Shown here: positions 16,461 to 21,898 of the stretch, in pieces
Position numbering within the stretch: the first letter of the stretch is position 1
Layout of the letters: each line of letters opens with the position of its first letter
Origin: an uncultured Bacteroidales bacterium
GTDB taxonomy: Bacteria > Bacteroidota > Bacteroidia > Bacteroidales > P3
Assembly: GCA_946540365.1 (NCBI GenBank)
Contig: CAMNIH010000013.1
Coordinates: 1 to 21,898, forward strand
Length of the DNA stretch: 21,898 bases
Direction: 5' to 3'
Translations under genes and position numbers: made by a program
Notes under the pieces: model-generated
The model's database searches: none
What the model saw: the letters and a program-made list of their open reading frames with translations, nothing else
What the model was told of the DNA's origin: nothing

Positions 16461-17222
16461 CGCCGTGTCCGGCGCGAGCGGGGTGCTTGCGGTGGCCGCT
16501 GCCTGCCGGTGGCGCGCGGCGCACGGCAGGTTTCCATCCATTTGATTTTCTGTAACCGACAGGTTCTCAACACCGTCCGTCTGCGGTGCGGCGGCGGTGC
16601 AGCCGGCGTAGTCGGTGGGCGAAAACTCGCCTTGCTCGTCCTGCGCGAAGCCATAGACGGCCAGCGTCCGGCCGCGGAAGGCCTCGGGCAGCAGGAGCCG
16701 TATGCGCTGGTCGCGCCGGTAGACCGGAGCTGCGAGCACCCCTCGGCCCGCCTCGGGGCAGTAGACGTAGAGGTGGACCAGGTCCCTCGCCTTCGACCGG
16801 CGCATGCCGGCGTTGCGCTCGAAGCTCACCGTCAGCACGTTGTCGGCGTCGACCGCCGGGGTGCCGAGGGCGACTGGCGCCACCGGCCCCTGGCTTAGCT
16901 GCAGGTGCTCCCAATCCACACAGAATTCCCCTCCGGCCAGCGCGAAGCATGGCTGGTTCATGCTGACGAACAGGTTGTAGGCCGTCATGCCCATGGCCCG
17001 GGCCTGGGCCGTGAGCGCCGTGGTCAGCGCCCAGCGCATGCGCGCTGCCAGCTGCACCTCGGCCTTGAAGAGGGTGCGGTGCGCCACCTGCGCCTCGCTG
17101 CGGGGATTGTGTACGTAGGCCGGCCGCGAACGCAGGCACCAGCGCCCGTTCCACAGGTAGCCGATCGCCGGCCCCAGCCGTCCGCTGAAGCCCCCAAGGT
17201 AACTGCCATACTGTTTCGCCAT
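16398..17222 (-). CDS. DUF6266 family protein
   Basis: This is an uncharacterised family known mainly from Bacteroidota. The N-terminus shows the family hallmark: MAKQYGSYLGGFSGRLGPAIGYLWNG, then RSRPAYVHNPRSEAQVAHRTLF. A middle region with alternating hydrophobic and polar residues (LTVSFERNAG, DLVHLYVYCPEAGRG) suggests beta-sandwich strands. No signal peptide or catalytic motif is seen. Function is unknown. I recall the family as about 210 residues long. The last 55 or so residues here (after SPTDYAGCTAAAP) look like low-complexity read-through into a spacer and into the 3' end of the convergent transporter gene, so the original stop may have been lost. Composition is as GC-rich as its neighbours. 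Confidence 0.8.
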   Translation of the reverse strand: MAKQYGSYLGGFSGRLGPAIGYLWNGRWCLRSRPAYVHNPRSEAQVAHRTLFKAEVQLAARMRWALTTALTAQARAMGMTAYNLFVSMNQPCFALAGGEFCVDWEHLQLSQGPVAPVALGTPAVDADNVLTVSFERNAGMRRSKARDLVHLYVYCPEAGRGVLAAPVYRRDQRIRLLLPEAFRGRTLAVYGFAQDEQGEFSPTDYAGCTAAAPQTDGVENLSVTENQMDGNLPCAARHRQAAATASTPLAPDTASMPVGGGGVTVGLAEHDQGH

Positions 17223-17269
17223 GATGATTAAATATTTAGGAGTTCTTTACTACATATCATAACGTATTT

Positions 17270-17324
17270 TTCGCCTACTTATTGCCTACTCAAGTAATTT
17301 TTAACAAGTAGATGATAAGGCGAA
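17270..17324. repeat. Imperfect inverted repeat with internal direct repeats
   Basis: The outer arms are ttcgcct (17270-17276) and aggcgaa (17318-17324). Inside, gcctact occurs at 17273-17279 and 17284-17290 (11-nt spacing), and ctact/agtag words give further pairing. It lies about 50 bp upstream of the DUF6266 start on the minus strand. It might be an operator, a leader hairpin or a recombination site. Confidence 0.5.
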
Positions 17325-17337
17325 GAGTAGTCGATGA

Positions 17338-17472
17338 GTAAGAGATGGTGCTGCGTCAGGGTTGGGTCATAGGCTGTTAGCGGTGGGGCTCGGCGCCGGG
17401 GCATGGTTTGCCAACGGCCGCTTCTACCTGGCGGTGATGGCCGAGTGGAACATCCGTTTCGGCAGGGATTGA
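17338..17472 (+). pseudogene. Possible 3' remnant of a protein gene
   Basis: A 44-codon open stretch without a good start ends with TGA at 17470-17472. It reads ...GLGAGAWFANGRFYLAVM then AEWNIRFGRD. The alternating Gly/aromatic pattern resembles the last strands of an outer-membrane beta-barrel. The composition switches from AT-rich to coding-like GC at about 17350. No upstream portion is visible, so if it is real it is a truncated leftover. The family is not identified. Confidence 0.25.
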
Positions 17473-17536
17473 CAGCCGCCGCCTACGTCCGGCGGGGGAT
17501 GTCCCATAAATCGGAAAGGCACCCCCTGGGGGGTGC

Positions 17537-17686
17537 AAGAACTTAGGCGGGGGCAACGCCCCCGATACTGTCGATTGTCCTGTTTTTTACGCCCCGCAGG
17601 GGCATAAGAATCTATATCTTATGCCCTTGCGGGGCGCATCTGAGCGGGCGTACCTTGACGGGGGCGATGCCCCCGCCTAAGTTCTT
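17537..17686. repeat. Nested inverted-repeat element (possible REP/MITE-like)
   Basis: The outer arms 17537-17564 and 17659-17686 are 28 bp long and complementary with one mismatch (aagaacttaggcgggggc...). Each arm itself folds into a small hairpin (cgggggc-3 nt-gcccccg at 17548-17564 and 17659-17675). Between them is a second long palindrome, 17590-17609 with 17617-17636, 20 bp with one mismatch (cgccccgcaggggcataag). Smaller hairpins flank the unit (17521-17534; gtcccc-tgc-ggggac at 17688-17702). No ORF lies inside. The architecture fits a non-autonomous palindromic repeat dispersed in the genome. Confidence 0.85.
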
Positions 17687-17707
17687 CGTCCCCTGCGGGG
17701 ACGCTTG

Positions 17708-17730
17708 GGGGGACACCCCCGTCGGTTTTT
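17708..17730 (+). terminator. Terminator-like hairpin before mnmA
   Basis: GGGGG (17708-17712), a 3-nt ACA loop and CCCCC (17716-17720) are followed by gtcgg and five Ts (17726-17730). It would stop rightward transcription coming from the palindromic element before mnmA. The stem is short and the T-run is displaced by five bases, so the call is tentative. Confidence 0.35.
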
Positions 17731-17791
17731 ATTGCGAGCCGATGGTCGGTGCGGTACAATAATTCTGCAAACTCTGCGTTAAGCCAACACT

Positions 17792-18856
17792 ATGAAAGTT
17801 GCAGCATTGGTATCCGGCGGCGTGGACAGCTCGGTGGTGGTGCATCTGCTGAAGGAGCAGGGCATCACGCCCGATATATATTATATACGTATAGGGATGG
17901 AGGACGAGGAGGGCTACATCGACTGCCCGGCCGAGGAGGACATCGAGATCACGCAGTGGCTGGCGCGGCACTACGGCTGCCGCTTTGAGGAGGTGAACCT
18001 GCACCGGGAGTACTGGGAGAATGTGGTGAGCTACACGATCGACACCGTGCGGCGCGGCCTGACGCCCAACCCGGACGTGATGTGCAACAAGCTGATCAAG
18101 TTCGGCGCCTTCGTCGACCGTCGCGGCAAGGACTACGACCGCATCGCCACGGGCCACTACGCCTGCACCGAGCAGGTGGACGGGACCGTCTTCTTAGCCA
18201 CGGCCAAGGATCCTGTGAAGGATCAGACCGATTTCCTCTCGCAGTTAGACTACCGCCAGATCAGCAAGTTGATGTTCCCCATCGGCGACCTGATGAAGAG
18301 CGAGGTGCGCGCCATCGCCCACCAGGCCAAGCTGCCGAGCGCCGACCGCAAGGACTCGCAGGGCATCTGCTTTCTGGGCAAGATCAACTACAACGACTTC
18401 CTGCGCCGCTACCTGGGCGAGCGCGAGGGCAAGATCGTGGAGCTGGAGACGGGCCGCGTGCTGGGAACGCACCGGGGCTATTGGTTCCACACCATCGGGC
18501 AGCGCAAGGGGCTCTACCTCAGCGGCGGGCCGTGGTTTGTGGTGCGGAAGGACATCGAGGCCAACGTGCTCTACGTCAGCCAGGGCTACGACCCGGCGAC
18601 GGCCTACGGGCGCGAGATCCCGCTGGCGGGCTTCCACTACCTCAGTGCCGACATCTGGGGCGATTTCGAGCGCGTGGAGGTCACCTTCAAGATACGCCAC
18701 ACGCCTGAGTTCCACCGCGGTGTGCTCTGCCGCGCGGCCGACGGCACGGTGCGCATCGAGAGCGACGACCCCATCCACGGCATCGCCGCCGGCCAGTACG
18801 CCACCCTCTACGACCGCGACGCCCACCTGGTGGTGGCCACCGGAATGATTGTCTGA
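17792..18856 (+). CDS. mnmA: tRNA-specific 2-thiouridylase MnmA
   Basis: MnmA thiolates U34 at the wobble position of the Lys, Glu and Gln tRNAs in the cytoplasm, using ATP and a sulfur relay. The 354-residue protein begins with the PP-loop [20 protein letters not shown]. It continues with [13 protein letters not shown] containing C98, [16 protein letters not shown], and [17 protein letters not shown] containing C193, the expected catalytic cysteine pair. HTIGQRKGL starts the C-terminal beta-barrel domains. Bacteroidota often encode more than one MnmA-like protein, so paralogues may exist. The start at 17792 begins a second plus-strand group. A TAATTCTG at 17760-17767 resembles a -7 promoter element, without a clear -33 box. 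Confidence 0.95.
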   Translation: MKVAALVSGGVDSSVVVHLLKEQGITPDIYYIRIGMEDEEGYIDCPAEEDIEITQWLARHYGCRFEEVNLHREYWENVVSYTIDTVRRGLTPNPDVMCNKLIKFGAFVDRRGKDYDRIATGHYACTEQVDGTVFLATAKDPVKDQTDFLSQLDYRQISKLMFPIGDLMKSEVRAIAHQAKLPSADRKDSQGICFLGKINYNDFLRRYLGEREGKIVELETGRVLGTHRGYWFHTIGQRKGLYLSGGPWFVVRKDIEANVLYVSQGYDPATAYGREIPLAGFHYLSADIWGDFERVEVTFKIRHTPEFHRGVLCRAADGTVRIESDDPIHGIAAGQYATLYDRDAHLVVATGMIV

Positions 18857-18877
18857 CTCCACGATATAGCAACCGAT

Positions 18878-19597
18878 ATGCAACTATTTTACAATAAGGA
18901 TATTACATCTGGCGCCTACTGCACCCTCGATGCCGAGGAGAGCCGCCACGCGGTGCGCGTGCTGCGCTTGCACGAGGGCGACGAACTCAGCGTCACCGAC
19001 GGCTGCGGCCACCTCTATGCCTGCCGCGTCGTCACGGCCGACGACCGCGCCTGCGTGGTGGAGAGCGTCGATTCGCTACCCACTACCCACTCTCCACTCC
19101 CCACTCTCCACTTAGCCGTGGCGCCCACCAAGAACCCATCGCGCATGGAGTGGCTGGTGGAGAAGGCTGTCGAGATGGGGGTGGGGGAGATCACCCTGCT
19201 GCAGTGCGACCACTCCGAGCGGTCGTTTCTGAAGACCGACCGGCTGGAGAAGCTGGCCGTCAGCGCCATGAAGCAGAGCCTGCGCTGCTGGCTGCCCGCC
19301 ATCCGGCCCGCCGTGAAGCTCAGCGACTGGCTCGCGGCGTTGCCCGACGAGCGCTCCGCGCAGCGCTTCATCGCCCACTGCGAGGCCGACCAGCCGCGCG
19401 TGGCCCTGGGCGAGGTGCTGGAGAAGGGGCGCGATGCGGTGGTGCTCATCGGGCCCGAGGGCGACTTCTCGCGCCAGGAGATCGAGCAGGCCATGGGCTG
19501 CGGCTTCCGGGCGGTCAGCTTCGGCACGGCGCGTCTGCGCACCGAGACGGCGGCCCTCTACGCCGTGGCGGCATTCAACTTTGTCAACAATCTATGA
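18878..19597 (+). CDS. rsmE: 16S rRNA (uracil-1498-N3)-methyltransferase RsmE
   Basis: RsmE methylates U1498 of 16S rRNA. The 239-residue protein has the N-terminal PUA-like domain (residues 1-65, with ESRHAVRVLRLHEGDEL) and the C-terminal SPOUT trefoil-knot domain. The latter shows VAPTKNPSRMEWLVEKAVEMGV, VLIGPEGDFSRQEI and the knot motif FGTARLRTETAALYA. The linker between the domains (residues 67-79, LPTTHSPLPTLHL) is encoded by a pyrimidine-rich micro-repeat and is unlike the rest of the gene. It begins 21 nt after mnmA, and its stop overlaps the next ATG (ATGA). Confidence 0.95.
   Translation: MQLFYNKDITSGAYCTLDAEESRHAVRVLRLHEGDELSVTDGCGHLYACRVVTADDRACVVESVDSLPTTHSPLPTLHLAVAPTKNPSRMEWLVEKAVEMGVGEITLLQCDHSERSFLKTDRLEKLAVSAMKQSLRCWLPAIRPAVKLSDWLAALPDERSAQRFIAHCEADQPRVALGEVLEKGRDAVVLIGPEGDFSRQEIEQAMGCGFRAVSFGTARLRTETAALYAVAAFNFVNNL
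19076..19114 (+). repeat. C/T-rich micro-repeat inside rsmE
   Basis: The 13-mer cccactctccact occurs at 19086-19098 and 19100-19112 (offset 14 nt), preceded by ctacccactaccc. It is nearly free of G, in contrast to the GC-balanced gene around it. It preserves the frame and encodes the RsmE interdomain linker. Confidence 0.8.
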
Positions 19598-20256
19598 AAA
19601 AGACACTTAAGATATTGATTCTCATGGTCGGCCTGGCCGGGACGGTGTGTGCCCAGCCCCAGATCGCCCTGCTCAAGTACGGTGGCGGCGGCGACTGGTA
19701 TGCCAACCCCACGTCGCTCAAGAACCTGGTGGCCTTCTGCAACCAGGACCAGCAGATGGGCCTCAACCCGCAGCCGGCCACGGTCGACGTGGGCAGCTCC
19801 GAGCTGTTCAACTACCCCTTCGTCCACATGACGGGCCACGGCAACGTGGTCTTCAGCGACCGCGAGGCGCAGAACCTCAGAGACTACCTGATCGGCGGCG
19901 GCTTCCTGCACATCGACGACAACTACGGCCTGCGCGAGTTCGTGGTGCCGCAGATGAAGAAGGTCTTCCCCGAGCTGGAGTTTGTCGAGCTGCCCTTCAG
20001 CCACCCGATCTACCATCAGAAGTACGACTTCCCCAACGGCTTGCCGAAGATCCACGAGCACGACAACCTGCCGCCCAAGGGCTACGGCCTGGTGTGGGAG
20101 GGGCGGCTGGTGTGCTTCTTCTCGTGGGAGTGCGACCTGGGCGACGGCTGGGAGGATCAGGACGTACACAACGACAGCCAGGCCACCCGCCAGAAAGCGC
20201 TTCGCATGGGGTCGAACATCGTCCGCTACGCTTTTCTTCAACCCGATGCAAAATAA
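19594..20256 (+). CDS. Secreted DUF4159 domain protein
   Basis: This 220-residue protein of a family common in Bacteroidota has no established biochemical role known to me. A signal peptide is clear: MKK, a hydrophobic core ILILMVGLAG, and a likely cleavage after VCA (about residue 21). The mature part starts with IALLKYGGGGDWYANPTSLKNL. It contains PFVHMTGHGNVVFSDREAQNLRDYLIGGGFLHIDDNYGLREF, typical of DUF4159, with a fold resembling class I glutamine amidotransferase-like domains. HPIYHQKYDFPNGLPKIHEHD and CDLGDGWEDQDVHND complete the family blocks. It is translationally coupled to rsmE (ATGA). A periplasmic location is inferred. Confidence 0.85.
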   Translation: MKKTLKILILMVGLAGTVCAQPQIALLKYGGGGDWYANPTSLKNLVAFCNQDQQMGLNPQPATVDVGSSELFNYPFVHMTGHGNVVFSDREAQNLRDYLIGGGFLHIDDNYGLREFVVPQMKKVFPELEFVELPFSHPIYHQKYDFPNGLPKIHEHDNLPPKGYGLVWEGRLVCFFSWECDLGDGWEDQDVHNDSQATRQKALRMGSNIVRYAFLQPDAK

Positions 20257-20263
20257 TGACCGT

Positions 20264-20947
20264 ATGATACAAGTGGAGATATGCACCCCCTCGCGCGGGT
20301 CGGCCGAGGCGGCCAATGCCGGTGGCGCTCAGCGTGTTGAGCTCTGCCGCGACCTGGCGTGTGGCGGCCTGACGCCGAGCGACGGGGACATCGATTATTG
20401 TGTTCGTGTGCTGGGGCTGCGCACCCATGTGCTGGTGCGCCCGCGCCCGGGCGACTTCTGCTATTCCGAGGCCGAGGTGGCGGAGGTGATGGCCACCATC
20501 GACCGCTGCCGCCAGCTGGGGGCCGCCGCCGTGGTGGTGGGCTTCCTGGACCGCGCGGGTCGCGTCGACGTCGAGCTGACGCGGCGGGCCGTGCAGCGGG
20601 CCGAAGGCATGGAGGTGACCTTCCATCGCGCTTTCGACGAGGCCCGGCAGGAGCCGCTGGAGGCCTTGCAGGCCGTCGCCGACTGCGGCTGCCACCGCCT
20701 GCTCACCAGCGGCCAGGCGCCCACGGCCATGGAGGGCGCCGCGGTCATCCGCCGCCTGGTGGAGGCCGGCGGGCCGGTCAAGATACTGGCCGGCAGCGGC
20801 GTGACGCCGCTGAATGTGCGCCAGCTGATCGAACGGACGGGGGTGGGCGAGGTGCATGGCTCGTGCAAGACCACCCTGCCCGACGGCACGGTGCAGACCG
20901 ACGCCGTGCAGGTGAGACAACTGATTGAAATTACATCCCAGATATGA
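20264..20947 (+). CDS. cutC: CutC family protein
   Basis: This TIM-barrel protein of 227 residues was named for copper homeostasis in E. coli, but that role is disputed. The biochemical function is not firmly known. The N-terminus MIQVEICTPSRGSAEAANAGGAQRVELC is diagnostic, followed by GGLTPSDGDI, VLVRPRPGDFCYSEAE, VTFHRAFDEA and KILAGSGVTPLNV. ATG 20264 was chosen rather than an in-frame ATG at 20246, because the latter lies inside the DUF4159 gene and the family starts at MIQVEI. It starts 7 nt after the DUF4159 stop and overlaps the next gene by 4 nt. Confidence 0.92.
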   Translation: MIQVEICTPSRGSAEAANAGGAQRVELCRDLACGGLTPSDGDIDYCVRVLGLRTHVLVRPRPGDFCYSEAEVAEVMATIDRCRQLGAAAVVVGFLDRAGRVDVELTRRAVQRAEGMEVTFHRAFDEARQEPLEALQAVADCGCHRLLTSGQAPTAMEGAAVIRRLVEAGGPVKILAGSGVTPLNVRQLIERTGVGEVHGSCKTTLPDGTVQTDAVQVRQLIEITSQI

Positions 20948-21898
20948 AGAAGATTATCCTTGCGGTGACAGCCGTTGTGCTGCTGGCCGCCTGCGGCCGC
21001 GACCCGCATTTCATCACCGATCGCGACTACCGGAACATGGTCCATGCCGACTTCGAAGCCCGCATGGCGCAGTTCCCGATGCTCGATGTGCAACTCGACA
21101 CCCTCGGCCGCGCCGAGCGCGAGGCCATGGAGTTCCTCTATGCCTACATGCCGCTGAGCGACCTGGCCGACTATGAGCCACAGCTCTACCTCGACCAGGT
21201 GCGCTACGCATTCCGCGCACGCGAGGAGATGCCGTGGGGCAAGGACATTCCGGAGGATGTCTTCCGCCACTTTGTGCTGGTGTACCGCGTCAACAACGAG
21301 AACCTCGACACGGCCCGCATGGTCTTCTTCCGCGAGCTGAAGGAGCGCGTGCAAGGCTTGACCATCGAGGAGGCGGCGCTGGAGGTGAACCACTGGTGCC
21401 ACGAGCATGTGGCCTACCGCGCCAGCGACGCCCGTACCAGTGCGCCCCTGGCCACCATGCGCACCTCGTTGGGCCGTTGCGGCGAGGAGAGCACCTTCGC
21501 CGTCACCGCCCTGCGCGCCGTGGGCATCCCCGCCCGCCAGTGCTACACGCCCCGCTGGGCGCACTGCGACGACAATCATGCGTGGGTGGAAGTCTATGTC
21601 AACGGCGAGTGGAAATTTCTCGGTGCCTGTGAGCCCGACCCACGGCTGAACATGGGCTGGTTCTCCGTGCCCAGCACCCGTTGCATGATGGTACACACCA
21701 AAGCCTTCGGCAAGTACAAGGGCGACGAGGAGGTGGTGAAGCGCACCAGCCTCTACAGCGAGCTCAACCTGCTGTCGCATTATGCTCCCACGCGCCGCGT
21801 CACCGTCACGGTGCAAAACGAGGAGGGTCAGCCCCTGGAGGGCGCGCAGGTGAAGTTCAAGCTCTACAACTACGCCGAATACTACACCCTCAGCACCC
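20944..21898 (+). CDS. Transglutaminase-like lipoprotein, 3' end outside window
   Basis: The reading frame is open from ATG 20944 to the last base (318 codons), so the gene is partial. It starts with a lipoprotein signal ending in the lipobox L13-L-A-A-C17. A transglutaminase/protease-like core follows, with a visible Cys-His-Asp triad: C179 in GRCGEES, H212 in DNHAWVEVYV and D232 in CEPDPRL. Downstream, YAPTRRVTVTVQNEEGQPLEGAQVKFKLYNY looks like the start of a carboxypeptidase-regulatory-like beta domain. In Bacteroidota such proteins are usually several hundred residues long and surface- or periplasm-anchored. Substrate is unknown: peptidase activity or cross-linking are both possible. Its start overlaps the cutC stop (ATGA). 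Confidence 0.85.
   Translation, partial: MKKIILAVTAVVLLAACGRDPHFITDRDYRNMVHADFEARMAQFPMLDVQLDTLGRAEREAMEFLYAYMPLSDLADYEPQLYLDQVRYAFRAREEMPWGKDIPEDVFRHFVLVYRVNNENLDTARMVFFRELKERVQGLTIEEAALEVNHWCHEHVAYRASDARTSAPLATMRTSLGRCGEESTFAVTALRAVGIPARQCYTPRWAHCDDNHAWVEVYVNGEWKFLGACEPDPRLNMGWFSVPSTRCMMVHTKAFGKYKGDEEVVKRTSLYSELNLLSHYAPTRRVTVTVQNEEGQPLEGAQVKFKLYNYAEYYTLST

Larger units (their letters stand above)
17223..17791. other. Palindrome-rich intergenic region
   Basis: This 569-nt gap lies between the divergent DUF6266 and mnmA genes. It holds an AT-rich tract (17223-17340) with an imperfect inverted repeat, a GC-rich stretch that may be a 3' gene remnant (to 17472), and a nested palindromic element (17521-17702). 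A terminator-like hairpin follows (17708-17730), and then the mnmA leader. No intact gene is seen. Confidence 0.7.

Noticed and set aside
16509..17231. Plus-strand ORFs opposite the DUF6266 gene
   Set aside because: The minus strand carries clear DUF6266 motifs; the plus-strand translations do not.

Overview
The window is a chromosomal segment of a GC-rich member of the Bacteroidota, most likely order Bacteroidales. The lineage call rests on four things: the gene order of the division/cell-wall (dcw) cluster, a Bacteroidota-type FtsL-like protein, families largely confined to this phylum (DUF6266, DUF4159), and AT-rich intergenic spacers with little Shine-Dalgarno sequence. No RNA genes, insertion sequences or CRISPR arrays were seen.

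Layout. Positions 1-385 are a non-coding leader. It holds six copies of an 11-bp tandem repeat, a hairpin-forming tract and an AT-rich promoter-like region. Positions 386-15542 are the dcw cluster, all on the plus strand and tightly packed: mraZ, rsmH, ftsL-like, a PASTA-bearing division transpeptidase (ftsI), murE, mraY, a MurD C-terminal-domain-only gene, ftsW, murG, murC, ftsQ, ftsA, ftsZ. Several junctions are 4-nt ATGA stop/start overlaps. A DMT-family (EamA) transporter follows ftsZ with no gap and converges on a minus-strand DUF6266 gene. Positions 17223-17791 are intergenic and rich in palindromes: an imperfect inverted repeat, a possible 3' gene remnant, and a roughly 150-bp nested inverted-repeat element. 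Positions 17792 to the end hold a second plus-strand group: mnmA, rsmE, a secreted DUF4159 protein, cutC, and a transglutaminase-like lipoprotein cut off by the window end.

How the genes work together. MurC, MurE and (normally) MurD build the UDP-MurNAc-peptide. MraY and MurG make lipids I and II. FtsW and the transpeptidase polymerise and cross-link septal peptidoglycan. FtsQ, FtsL, FtsA and FtsZ form the divisome.

The most notable point is in the murD slot. The gene there keeps only the C-terminal domain (180 aa) and lacks the ATP-binding and UDP-substrate domains. The residues that in MurD bind D-Glu or the phosphoryl intermediate have also been replaced, yet the frame is intact and the gene is translationally coupled to ftsW. 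This looks like a retained non-catalytic MurD-derived protein, or an early-stage remnant, and it implies that a real MurD is encoded elsewhere. Other oddities are a histidine-rich loop in MurC, a micro-repeat in the RsmE linker, and an identical 10-mer upstream of mraZ and ftsZ.
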